This document shows positions 53,834-64,000 of a DNA stretch of 64,000 nucleotides, one piece after another. The position numbers were made by a program, and so were the translations under genes. The stretch comes from Lasiosphaeris hirsuta (Eukaryota > Ascomycota > Sordariomycetes > Sordariales > Lasiosphaeriaceae), in contig JAUKUA010000009.1 of NCBI GenBank assembly GCA_030549175.1, positions 372,001 through 436,000 of the forward strand, read 5' to 3'. How positions within the stretch are numbered: the stretch's first letter is position 1; each line of letters begins with the position of its first letter. Under the pieces are notes generated by a model. It was not told the origin of the DNA and did no database searches. It saw only the letters and a program-made list of their open reading frames with translations.

Positions 53834-54871
53834 ATGAATCCTGTCAACACCATGGATACCAGATCCCGTCGGATGCCGTCTGGCTCGGTAAGCCCCACCA
53901 CTGCCTCTCAAACAGACAAAGTGCAAGTGCTGATAATAGGGTTTGGTCCACAAGTGACTGGCTGCTCGTCGGGTATCGGTCGCGAGATTGCTACTCTTGT
54001 CACTAGGAAACCGAGCCAGCGCTTGATCGCCGCGGCCCGTAATCCCGCTAGCCTTGCCTATCTCCCGGACCACAGCCCTAACATCCTCAAGGTTGCCCTC
54101 GATGTGACCTAACCCCGAGTCGGTAGGCAGTGCGTTTGCCGCCGCAGCTAAACACTTTGGCGATAACTTCTATTTGGACGTCGTCGTAAACAATGGGGGA
54201 TACTCTCTGTCTGGCGATACCGAGGCCGTGACTGAAGAAGAGGTGCACCAGGAGATGGAGACATTGTTCTTTGGCACTGCGCGCGTAACTATGCGTGCTG
54301 TTGAGGTAATGCGGCAGGCCAAAGATCGTTGGGGCGGCCTCATTGTCAATATCTCATCGCTTGCGGGATTGTGCGCCTTCCCCGGCCATCCCTAGTACCA
54401 CGCGGCGAAGTTTGCGGTCGAGGCTTTACAGAGTCGGTGGCTAGGGAGATGGATCCAGACTGTAATAGTAAGCCGATATTTCCACAGACCGACGTGTACG
54501 GAAGGTCGTCCCTGCTGACCTCAATCACCTGTTGTCACAGTCCACTTCTGCATCATTGAACCCGGCGCTGTTAAGACCAACTTCGAGGGCCACAGTAAAG
54601 CCCATACCAAGCTCCACCCAGCTTACGCGAATCCAAGTATGCCGTTGCGACAGCTCGAAAGTACGTTAGCATGGGGCTCAAAAGTGGCGCCGGGCTGGAG
54701 CCCCGTGCCGTGGCCGAAACCATTTAGACTATTGCAAGTCGTGGCGAAAAAGTCCCCCTTCGGGCTACACTGGGCCCAGTGGCGTGGCAGCTGGCCAAAT
54801 CCAAGTTTGAAGGCCTTTTGCAGGAGTTTGACGCGGTCAAGGAATTGAGCAGCTTGGGCCAGGGAATTTAA
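53834..54871 (+). pseudogene. Short-chain dehydrogenase/reductase pseudogene
   Basis: From the ATG at 53834: a short leader, VTGCSSGIGREIATLV (cofactor-binding TGxxxGxG), LDVT, then a one-base frame change near 54112, FYLDVVVNNGGYSLSG, MRAVEVMRQAKDRWGGLIVNISSLAGL (Ser of the catalytic triad), a TAG at 54393-54395 just before YHAAKFAVEG (YxxxK), another frame change near 54424, FTESVAREM, an intron, FCIIEPGAVKTNFEGHSKAH and, after a second intron, SGAGLEPRAVAETI, a TAG at 54725-54727, and TIASRGEKVPL to FDAVKELSSLGQGI ending at 54871. It was a classical NAD(P)-dependent oxidoreductase, now broken at four or more places. Confidence 0.87.
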
Positions 54872-57800
54872 GGGCAGGAGTACATCGGCCATCGCGGAAT
54901 GTTTCAAATTTTGGGAGTCGGATATGAAGCCTTGATAAGGATAGGAGTGGAGCTTTGACAAGCTGTTGTGTCTACTTTCTATTTGGGGGCAGCGATTGGT
55001 AAAACTGGCTGTCATGTGTTTAGGTAGTGAAGGTATCCCATGGAGCTAAATTCGCCAACACCCCGACTTTTGCAACCCGTAAGAGGCAGGAGGAGTCCAA
55101 TGATTTCCATGCTTGTCGTTTTGATAGTGCTAAATGGGCAGCTGGTGAGCGAGCTTCGGGTAAAGGCATATCGACACACCAACCCCAATGTACGTTACTT
55201 AATAGTGCTAATATCTCTGTGATGACACCACGGGCGTTCGGCCCGGGTTTGAGATGTTCTCCGTCGTCTACCGGTCTCGATCTTGGATGGTCAGCAGCGA
55301 CTCATTGCTCCTTCCTATCGCCTCACTATTCTTGGCACCCCACCACTTGCGCCCAGGAACTACGGGATACCTATTTGGGTTATTTTGGAAAGGGGTAGCA
55401 CACCTTCTGCGTTCATGGGGTTGAAATAAAGTTGTAAGCCGACATGCCACCGTAAATTCATAGACCGTTGTATTAGGGCCACCGTACTAGTGGGTCATCG
55501 AGCTCGGAGTCAAGGACTGTGGACTGTGGCTAGCAAAACTGATCAACTTGGATTTACAACGAAGAGACCGTAATTGGATGTCGAGAAAGAATATAATTAC
55601 ATGCAAGTCCAAGTTACCCATTCCAGGGTTTACTTGTTTGGCCCCCCGTACCCTGCCTTTAGCGCGCGAAGGTCGACTGGCTCTGCTCCATCTACACGAT
55701 CCGTATGATGGACATTTACATATTGGCTGGATCCACATCCGACAGTCGGGTCGGCGGGACGCCCTAAGGACATCGATCGGCCATATTTTGTATGTCGTTT
55801 CGCCTGTTTAAACCAAAGTGTTGATGTGCAAGCTCCCTTTCCCCGTCCGAATCTCGCCATACATGGTCTGATGGGGCTTTTGGACTGCCGGGTTTCGCCA
55901 GCTACTATGACATGTGCCATTTAGGCAAGTGGCTGGGGGGGGGGAGGGGGTAGCTTGCTGTGGTTCAGGGGTAATCGCTGACATCCAATCAATGGTGGGC
56001 GCACACATGTAAACACTGGATGATCTGAAGGTCGGTAGTCATCGACGTAGCCTGTGGGGATCTGGAGCGCCAGCAATCGATGCGACAGCCATAAGCCTGC
56101 TCAAGCTCTAGATCTACTAGCTCGTCTCCCCATATATTCTCACATCATGGAAAACCCCATCCTTACACAACAAGGCCCGGGTCCTGGTTCACGCCCTAGT
56201 GCGGACTTTGGCACGCCGCCAGCAATAGCAGAGAGTACTGCCACTTGATGGGTTTGTCGAGCGGCCAAGGTGGCGCTCGGTTGGTGATCGGCGTCCAGGT
56301 GGCGAACAGGTGGGCTTGGAGTAGGTAGGCACGGTACTGGGTCGTTCAGAAGGTGGGTGGCTGTAGTCGAGAGGAAAAAAGGCCCGAAGGTTCGGATGAC
56401 CCCTGCTACTCGTGAGCCATCGGCGGTTTCTTTCTATCAGCTGTCTGGCAGACTAGAAGTGCTTGGGTTTATCCGATTGTATCCGCATGTAGGCTAGTAA
56501 GCAGACCAACCAAGAGCACGGCAAGGCGAGGCCGTTCACTGACCCGGCCAATGAATCCCCGCGTTGGTTCCCCACGCTTTATGCATGCAATTCCACCAAT
56601 CCTCCGCACTTTGCGCTTCTCCAGATTCTGCACCTCTCTGTGCGCTGCAGCTCTCCACACGAGAGCGGCTCGTCGAAATGCGCCGGAGCGCCCAGCAGCT
56701 GCGCGGGGGGTGCCATAGTGACGCCGACTGCCCATTGGGGTCACCACCACGGCCTGATGCGTGTGGTAGCGCGGGCGTGATGCCGTGCAAGGTTGAGTTC
56801 GGACGGATACTCCCTACTCGAATGCATCGACGGGGCCTCGAACTTAAAAAAAAAACACACATTGCACGAGATACTACTAATGCCCTTGCACCGCAGAGAG
56901 TCCCGGAAAGTGGCATCGCGAGCCACTCTGCTGGGCAATGCGAGCTCGGCGCCCTGGGGCGGCGCTCCCTCGCCCCGGTATCATCAGTGTTTGAGTGGGA
57001 GCAGCCCAATCTGGAAGCATTCATGTGGGCGCTTTGGCCAGATGGAAATCGCCCTTTTTGGTGGAGATCTGGCTGGGCTGGGCTGCCAAGAGAGCGGTTT
57101 GCGCTCAGGGGCAAAGTGCTGCCGCGGAGCGGGCGGGCAGAGGAGGGTTCTGGACTACCTAATGTACTCCGTCCCCACGGTCCCAATCCGGCTAGAATTG
57201 CTTCTCGAGCCCGCGCTCGTCAGGGTTAGATGGTTATTATGCCCCCAAGTCCCGAGCCGCATGAGCGCGACTTTTACTAGCACTCGTAGCATAACCCTGG
57301 GCCCTCGGCCGCGGCCTGCCAATCCAATCGACGACGTCAGATTACTGCCAAGTTAGCATTTCCGCCCGATCGAGTCGGCCTGCTTTGCTGGGAGTTGCCT
57401 AAATTGGGGTTGGCGAGATTGGATTGGGTCAGACGTTGAGCGGGCTGGACGTCAGCAGGGCGCGCGAGGACCGACAGACGCCGGCTTCTCGATCCTCTCG
57501 TCCGAAGTTAGCTGCATGCCGCTGCTGGCTTGGTGTTGGTGGTCGCAGTGGCAGTGGCAGTTGCAAAGGACAAAAGACGCCAGGATGCCGGAAGTGGTGT
57601 ACTTGCGGGGCCTCACGTGGCGCGGCGTGGAGGTGCAGAGTCCGCCTTCGAATCCGGGGTTAATTTGGATAATCAGGGCCTTAATGCCGCGAGTGGGCAG
57701 CCAGTGGGCAGACAGCAGGCGAAGCGTCGACCAGAGTGGACACGAGCGCGCAGGAGTGGACGGCCACGGCGAGGAAGCTGCAGGCAGATGGAGCATAGCA

Positions 57801-58434
57801 TCATCGCAGGCTGGGGCCTGCGGCGCAAAAATAATAATTTCGCTTCGGATATTGTTCTGGCAACCTAATTGGGACTACGCTTTCGGTAGTACGGCCAGCG
57901 CTGGCAGCACGGCCAGCATGTGCCAGCATCTGCCAGCATCCGCCTCCCCTGGCCCTGGAGAATGGCATCACTTCATCCGCTGAGGAACGGCCGTTCGTGA
58001 TCAGCCCCGGCATATGTTTATTCGCCCTTAGCAGAGACCGGTATATTCAGTCGCGCCTCCGAGGTCGACTGGCTGCTGACCTTTAAACATGGATTGCTCA
58101 TCCTGTCCAGACCCTATGACCCGGGGCTCAACCCACCAGCCTCCGCCTCGTCCCTGACACTGCTCGCAACGGCCATTCATTCTTTTTCTTTCCTGGGATC
58201 CCAAGATTGCGGCTCTGGTCACTGATACGACGTTGGAGGTTGCAGCCCTGCGCCAAGTCTCACCAGGACAAACCGTCCCTACGTCTGTTGCTCCAATCAT
58301 TGATGACGGTCTTGGAAGCCCTACTACCGGTCCAGACTCGCGCTCCGGCAATCCGCGGGTGATTGTGACCCACGAGTCAACACTGCTTTTGTCAACCGTC
58401 ACCGTGACGTCTTCCTTCCACCCAGGGACCCGAC
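54872..58434. other. 3.6-kb gene-free region upstream of the TmpA-like gene
   Basis: No protein-like frame on either strand. The left half is AT-rich; from about 56400 it is GC-rich with several antisense frames but no motif. A 10-bp unit (GCCAGCATNN) repeats three times at 57912-57941. A TAGGTAGG motif is at about 56322. Part may be promoter or long 5' leader of the next gene. Confidence 0.5.
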
Positions 58435-60549
58435 ATGTCTTCAGCATGGCCCCACGAGAAGACCACCACGCTGGACGGCCAGGACTTCGATGACGCGGAA
58501 AAGGGGCTCTACGACAACTCGCGCAACCTGCCGATGCTACCGCCGCTGGCCCATGTGGACCGCGACAGGAAGACGGCGATACACATTGAGACCGTCCTGT
58601 CGCCGACTTCACCCATCCACGAAGGCATCACGCCCTTTTCCAGCGTCCCCGTCCTGGCGCTGGAATGGCCCACGGGATGGCAGTCGCCGTCGCCCACCCC
58701 CGAGAAGGACGCCAGGGAGGTAAAGAAGCCCGTCCGGCCCAAGAAGAAGATTAGTCGCTGGATTCTTTTTCAACTGTGGTTCAACACATATCGCAAGTTC
58801 TTCACCTTTGTCACCTCGCTTAACCTCGCCGGCATCATCATGGCATCTCTCGGCCGATTTCCTTATGCCGAAGACCACCTTGGTGCTTTGGTTTTGGGCA
58901 ACTTGCTTTGCGCTATTCTGATGCGCAATGAGCTGTTCCTGCGCTTCCTGTATATCATTGCCATATATGGCCTCCGCAGTGTAAGCTCCCCTGCGTCATC
59001 CTGATCCCAACCAAGATGGCAATGTCAACTGACAGTCTGCTAGTGGGCCCCGATAAGCCTCAAGCTGGCCGTAACGTCAGTCTTGCAACACGTCGGGGGG
59101 ATTCATTCCGGGTGCGCACTTTCTGGTGCCGGGTAAGCTAAATCCCCATTCTCAACTCACTGCTTGACCTTGACTGAATAGTTACTGACATGGCTACCAG
59201 TTGGCTTGTGTTCAAGATCGTCGACATTATACGCCACCGCGCAGTTCAGCACGGGGCTGTTATCGTCACTGGTATCATCACAAACGTTCTCGTCATCATT
59301 TCTGTCCTGAGCGCGTTCCCGTGGGTTCGGAAGTAAGTTCCTAATTCTATCTATTTTCTTAAGTAGGTGTTAATCTAGTCTGACTCACTTCCCAGCTACC
59401 ACCATAACATGTTTGAAAGACACCACCGCTTCATCGGATGGCTCGGTCTCGCGGTATGAATTCCCCACCCTAATCTTATAACTGAGTTTGCCTAATATTT
59501 ACTAGACCACATGGGGCTTTGTAATTCTGGGAAATTCCTACGATATCAAGCTCGGAGAGTGGAGGTCTGACGCCAACTCTCTGCTGAGCGCGCAGGAATT
59601 ATGGTTTGCTGTCTTCATGACCATTTTGTACGCGCTTTCCTGTCTGACTCCATGCGGCTATTGCTAATAAAGTCCAGCGTCCTCATCCCGTGGATTACCC
59701 TCCGAGAAGTCCCCGTAGAGGTTGAAATTGTGAGTTCTCCCCTCCGCACCCCGCAACAACGACGTCGATTAACGTGTTGGGAAGCCATCGCCCAAAGTTG
59801 CCATACTTCGTTTCAACCGCGGAATGCAACAAGGCCTCCTCGGAAGAATCAGTCGTACCTCCATCATGGAGTACCATGCCTTCGGAATAATCAGCGAGGG
59901 CCGTAAGTCGCCATATCATTACATGATCTGCGGGGTTCAGGGCGACTTTACGAAAGCCTTGGTCGCCGATCCGCCCAAGACTGTGTGGACAAGAGAGCTG
60001 AAGTTCGGTACGTCGTCTATCCCCCATAGCTGTCCCCGCCTCTCTAATCATTTGGCGTTTATAGCTGGTGTGGGCCACGCTTCCGCCATGTTCAAAAGGG
60101 GCATTCGCATTTGCACCGGAACTGGTATTGGGGCGGCACTGTCTACCTGCATTCAGAGTCCCAACTGGTATGTATTTTGATCTCTGCTATTGTATGGGCG
60201 TTGCTTTGCTGACAATTCGCAAGGTTTCTTATTTGGATCGGTTCTGACCAGGAAAAAACTTTTGGCCCAACGATAGCCGGGCTAATCCACAAGCACATTG
60301 AGCCCGAGAGAATGATCCTATGGGACTCAAAAAAGCGAGGAGGTCGGCCCGACACCATGAAGCTTCTCAAGGAGACCTGGGCAAGCTTTGGAGCCGAAGT
60401 TATTTTTATTACGTCCAACATGCAGGGCAATGATGAGATGATGCAAGGATGTCTTGCAGGTACGTTGAATCACACCACTGTGGCGGGGGAAGTTACTAAA
60501 TCTTGAACTAGCTGGTTTACATGCATTTGGCACACTTTGGGACTTTTGA
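58435..60549 (+). CDS. tmpA: TmpA-like integral membrane flavoprotein
   Basis: Ten exons (58435-58980, 59044-59132, 59201-59332, 59396-59453, 59506-59627, 59678-59729, 59785-60007, 60065-60167, 60224-60459, 60512-60549) sum to 1599 nt, 532 aa, all phases consistent. The acceptor of exon 7 is GAAG rather than CAG. After a disordered start, membrane helices carry ferric-reductase-like motifs (FNTYRKFFTFVT, LQHVGGIHSGCALSGAG, FERHHRFIGWLGLATTWGF). The cytoplasmic half has GLLGRISRTSIMEYHAFGI, YHYMICGVQGDF and a nucleotide-binding CTGTGIGAALS, ending in FGTLWDF. It matches the A. nidulans TmpA family, implicated in conidiation signalling. The assignment is from remembered family features, not a search. 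Intact; likely plasma membrane. Confidence 0.85.
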
Positions 60550-60759
60550 TAATGGATCTCGGATAGTGCATCGCCTTCCTAAGATCAACTTCCCTAGAGG
60601 GGCTTGCAGCATTAGTTGGGTAATGCTTGGGTAAATTCATCTGCAGCATGGGTCGAGCAGAGGTATCGATGCCATCATCTGTAGCATAAGTTGAGTAGAA
60701 GTTCTCAAGATCATTTACATTTCGTATCACGTATCAGGTAGACGGCCTGATAAACGTCA

Positions 60760-62044
60760 GCTATACTCCTGAAGTGCAGGAGACAGAATTGCTACATTCC
60801 ACCACCCGTGCTAATCGGCGGCATCCCGTATTCACCTCCATCCGCCAGTCTCACCCCGTTGTCGGTAGCCGCAAGTGCTAGTGATGCTCGGCCATTAGGA
60901 TGGCCAATCCTGGCTAGGGAATTGGCAGGGAAACCAGATTTGGAATCGTTCCGTCGTTTTCGGGAACTCAATGTCAAGATGATCCTGTACTATCTAGTCG
61001 AAATCGCGGAGTGGGAGAATAAGCTGAGGGAGATTGAGAACAAAGACAACAGGGGGAAGAGGCGGCCGTGGAGAGACTACGCTAGATCGGCCGAGAAGAT
61101 GCTATACTGCCAAGATGATGCAAGAGAAGAGCTTTGTAAGCACACGACATCGTTTACAAGATACGCGAGCCCTTGAGCAAATACAGTAAGCTTCACGCTT
61201 CCATCACATCACCATTCTCAATCACTGACAGGACTGTGCTTCAACACATAGTAGATGCCGCCTTGCTACAACATGCCCAAGTCACTGCCCTGCCACACCC
61301 CGGTCGCATCATGTCGAAACGCTCCGGACAGAGTTGATAAGGGGTCTTTGTGGGCCGAAGGCTATTGGGAGGAGTGGGTCTGATGCATGGGGCGACATAA
61401 CTACGGGTGAGGGATCAAACAAAGCCCATGGCAGAGCAGATTCTTCCCCTCATCCTTGGTATTTTCCGTCTGCAGAAACCTGAAGCTGAGCAAATGGACT
61501 TGGTCCCGGTGCATCCGGAACTTGGATGGATACACTAGGTGGGTGAGGGACGAGTGGATTCTGTTTTACCACAGATACTTGAGACGAGGGGGAGGGGGGG
61601 TAAACTCAACGAGCGACCCTCGTCATGTAAGACTTTGTCTTCTCCATGTCACACCGCTGTTGGCGCCCAATTGATACAGCGCATAGCAGATTCTTTGTTA
61701 CTGACATCCTCACATAGATCACCCTTGCGGCGTACTTAGAATCCACTATTCTCAAGTTCACTTCATTCGTAACGACGGTCATCGCCTGCCGACTGCCGAC
61801 TGCAGCGATCATATACTTACAACGGCCGAAACGACACTCCAAAAGCTTGGCTGTATTCCCGGCTTCACTGCCATGTTCTCAATTGGCTTAATGTGGCTCA
61901 CGGATGCAGGCACCTCAAGAGTCCAAATCTTCACCGCCACTTCTGTGTAAGTCTCCTCTATCCTTTACCCCCAAATGATCTACACTGTGCTGACAGAGTC
62001 GTAGATTTTTGGCCGTTCTAGTTGTCTTCGTTCAGAATCAGTGA
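60760..62044 (+). pseudogene. DUF6594-type membrane protein, probably decayed
   Basis: The first block (60808-61130) reads GWPILARELAGKPDLESFRRF, ELNVKMILYYLVEIAEWENKLREIE, typical of the DUF6594 N terminus, but no ATG lies in frame before an upstream stop. Following blocks (AALLQHAQVTALPHP, HVETLRTELIRG) and the C-terminal membrane part (61710-62044: LPTAAIIYLQRPKRHSKSLA, FTAMFSIGLMWLTDAGTSRVQIFTATSV, then after a good intron FLAVLVVFVQNQ) are recognisable. The middle (61340-61690) needs several frame changes. A highly split but living gene cannot be excluded. Function of the family is unknown. Confidence 0.55.
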
Positions 62045-62896
62045 GGGATATACATGGCACATTTATGCCTTGGAAACTTGGCGTAAAACTAAATGAAAAC
62101 CAACATCACCAGTGTCTCCCACAATCGCCAACAATAAATTTTTCAGGGGAAGTAGGCTATCGTAGGATCCCGTCTTGGTACAGTGTAGCAATTGTCTCTG
62201 TATGCAACATGTGCCTAACCCTGAAAGAGTCGACGTAACCACAAAGACGACGGGAATGCACATCTCGAAATACTACTGCTCTGTCAAAATCCACTCACTC
62301 CAAGCCACTGTGGTGTGACATAAGCTTAGAAGCCTAATGGCCTAGCTAGGGTACTGGCTGCCTTCTTTTACTGGTAGTCGTTAGAAATCTAAAGAGCCTT
62401 CGGTCCTTTCCAGTTGTAGCCCTAAGGCAATAGTAATTGAAGGTGTACAATACACAAAGGAGATGATCATGATACACGGAGACTGGGTAAACGTACTCCA
62501 ACTTCTTGTGGCCAAGTGTCCTTTGAGATCGTCATTTCGGTGAGTGACATGGTGATACTCATCTACACACATTAAAACCGCGAAACTCGCCAAACACCTT
62601 TGAAATAAGAACAGTAGATTCAATGTGCTTGATAGTCTGGGTTTGTTTTAGCCAAATCTCAAGCACGTGAATGGCTGTTTCTGTGCATAAGCAACAAGTG
62701 TTGCGCGTCACCCCGCACCTCCACACGTCACTCGTAACTCTTCTTCCTTCACGCTACCTGTTGACGGTCCACCAACTGAGTCCCAACTCACGGTTCAGAT
62801 ACCTTGTGACCTTCAATAAGCAAAATCGAAAAGGATCTTCGACACAAGGTGCCAGCCCTTCACGTCGACATTTTAGTTCCAGATAAAACAGGCAAA
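62045..62896. other. Spacer, no gene seen
   Basis: AT-rich without coding signal until the CT-rich leader before the ATG at 62897. Confidence 0.45.
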
Positions 62897-63970
62897 ATGT
62901 CAGAGCCGCGGCAAGCTCCACCACGTCCTCCTACGCCGCAAGCCATGCTCCATCGCCTTCCTGATAAGCCGTTAGAGGTGGAAACAACACTCAAACCATC
63001 CAAGTTCATTATTCTCATCTTTGGCTCGACCGCCGTAGCAGGTAAAGCACAGCTTGCTCGATCGGTCGCCAGTGCTCTGTCGTGCGCTCTCTACCATGGC
63101 GACAGTATGCAGGAATCGTCAGCGAAGGCAGCAAGTGTGGGTTCCTCACGACCCACCACTACTCCTACAACGTCAGCAGGGAGCCATGTAACACCAGTGT
63201 TGGCGTCGCTTGGCCCAAACAGAGCTCGCTATCAGCGCATGTGGCTTTCCAAGCTGACACGGACGGGCCTGTTGTTTCCTGAAGCATCCAGACCCGCCAC
63301 CGAGGGCTTTTCTGGCTTTGGTGGCACTGCGCCTTCGTCGCGCTCGACTAGCCGCAGGGGTTCGGCAAGCTCATTTACCTCAGCCTCCGAGTCGCCAGTA
63401 AACCTCGAAACATCAAAGCCGAGTGGTCTTGGCAGTGGCCAAGAGGAGTTTCAATTGAGGCGCCGACAGTCTCATTCGTCCCCAATGGCCCAAAGTCTCT
63501 CCGAGTCGACTGGCTTCTCTGCGTCCACGCCTACGCCCGCCAAACCCCCAGCAACAATGCTGAAAGAGAAGCCTATGTCCAACGAAAACCCAGCATTGAT
63601 GGTGCTGACGCATCCGGAACTCGAAAGATGGCACAAGCTATCAATCAGAACGGCTGTGGAAGAGTACGGTGTTGGCGTCATTTTTGTTCCTCTGTACATC
63701 GAAACCGAAGCTCAAGCTAAAGACGATGAGGACACGGATGAAGATTATCCAATCCTTCGCCCGCTGGATCCATCAACAATGACTAGCTTCCCTGCAACCT
63801 CCAACCGTAGCTTCGATGCATACAACCGTGGTATTGGGAAGGCTTTGGATGGGGGGGCTCAGCTTCGTATCGATGTCAACGCTGACGTTGATCGTCAAAC
63901 GGTCGAGGTTATCAACGGTGCTCGGACATTATTAGGTTTAACGGGTTGCACCGAAGTAGCCGAAAAGTGA
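62897..63970 (+). CDS. Degenerate P-loop (kinase-like) protein with Ser-rich insertion
   Basis: 357 aa, intronless, ATG at 62897; the longer frame begins with GTG. After a Pro-rich start, FIILIFGSTAVAGKAQLARSV forms a strand-loop-helix with a Walker-A-like GSTAVAGKA whose residue after Lys is Ala. RYQRMWLSKLTRTGLLFP follows, then a long Ser/Thr/Pro-rich insertion (around residues 140-230, with SRSTSRRGSASS), then LSIRTAVEEYGVGVIFVPLYI and LRIDVNADVDRQTVEVI. The order of blocks parallels the 214-aa protein at 11980-12624, which lacks the insertion. The two are probably divergent paralogues. Possible pseudo-kinase or regulator; no neighbour suggests a pathway. Confidence 0.75.
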   Translation: MSEPRQAPPRPPTPQAMLHRLPDKPLEVETTLKPSKFIILIFGSTAVAGKAQLARSVASALSCALYHGDSMQESSAKAASVGSSRPTTTPTTSAGSHVTPVLASLGPNRARYQRMWLSKLTRTGLLFPEASRPATEGFSGFGGTAPSSRSTSRRGSASSFTSASESPVNLETSKPSGLGSGQEEFQLRRRQSHSSPMAQSLSESTGFSASTPTPAKPPATMLKEKPMSNENPALMVLTHPELERWHKLSIRTAVEEYGVGVIFVPLYIETEAQAKDDEDTDEDYPILRPLDPSTMTSFPATSNRSFDAYNRGIGKALDGGAQLRIDVNADVDRQTVEVINGARTLLGLTGCTEVAEK

Positions 63971-64000
63971 AAAGGGACAATATTTCACTTGAGGCAATAC

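Noticed and set aside
17022..54871. Reassignment of TAG to an amino acid as the reason for frequent in-frame TAG
   Set aside because: Intact genes here (Nudix, MFS, membrane protein, But2) use TAG as their true stop, and the same pseudogenes also carry frameshifts.
56147..56248. Short frame MENPILTQQGPGPGSRPS as a peptide precursor
   Set aside because: Only 33 codons, no signal peptide, no repeats or processing sites, and no neighbouring modifying enzyme.
56536..57229. Two overlapping frames of about 220 codons on opposite strands
   Set aside because: GC-rich composition produces long frames on both strands. Arg/Ser/Pro-rich translation without any family feature, and no conserved start context.
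1..64000. CRISPR arrays, rRNA genes or bacterial-type operons
   Set aside because: No spaced direct repeats of the right kind, no rRNA-like sequence, and gene structure is eukaryotic with spliceosomal introns.
1..64000. tRNA genes
   Set aside because: I looked for B-box-like GGTTCGAATCC sequences and found no convincing cloverleaf. A covariance search would be decisive and could not be run.

Overview
The window is nuclear DNA of a filamentous ascomycete, most likely a sordariomycete. The evidence is: short phase-consistent introns of about 45-75 nt with GTAAGT/GTACGT donors and CTAAC/CTGAC branch sites; fungus-restricted families (Zn2Cys6 regulators, DUF3176, HET, But2, DUF6594, LaeA-like methyltransferases); a nuclear ATP9 gene with a mitochondrial presequence; and a TmpA-type membrane protein. 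I could not fix genus or species.

Layout. 1-4.3 kb: the 5' part of an unknown gene running off the left edge, a copia-type solo LTR, a small cupin gene and a convergent Zn2Cys6 regulator. 4.3-8.1 kb: no intact gene. 8.1-14.5 kb: ATP9, an alpha/beta hydrolase, a degenerate P-loop protein and a DUF3176 membrane protein. 15.8-31.4 kb: mixed accessory DNA. Its intact genes are an SMP-30-like propeller, a small secreted Cys-rich protein, a Nudix hydrolase, a phosphorylase-fold protein, threonine aldolase, an MFS transporter and two unknown proteins. Its dead genes are the second SMP-30-like copy, a LaeA-like methyltransferase with an inverted internal piece, and a GH27 alpha-galactosidase. 32-54.9 kb: a graveyard. 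It holds an ABCC transporter, a second methyltransferase, a copia remnant abutting a truncated regulator, a GH43 fragment, two MFS remnants, a HET gene and an SDR, all broken. Only a multi-pass membrane protein (44.2 kb) and a But2-domain secreted protein (51.1 kb) look intact there. 54.9-58.4 kb: gene-free. 58.4-64 kb: ten-exon TmpA-like gene, a decayed DUF6594 gene, and a second degenerate P-loop protein related to the one at 12 kb.

Three copies plus one end fragment of an unnamed MITE of about 240 bp are scattered through the window, one of them inside an MFS intron. The premature stops in the dead genes are mostly TAG, as expected from CpA-to-TpA change (mild RIP) acting on CAG and TGG codons.

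Working together: housekeeping functions (ATP9, TmpA-like) flank a turnover-prone accessory block. The remains (transporters, methyltransferases, SDR, regulators, glycosidases, HET) resemble former secondary-metabolism and environment-response genes. No intact biosynthetic core enzyme (PKS, NRPS, terpene synthase) is present, so I do not claim a functional cluster. I found no clear new biological system. The most unusual signals are the microinversion in a methyltransferase gene, the MITE family and the amber-biased decay.
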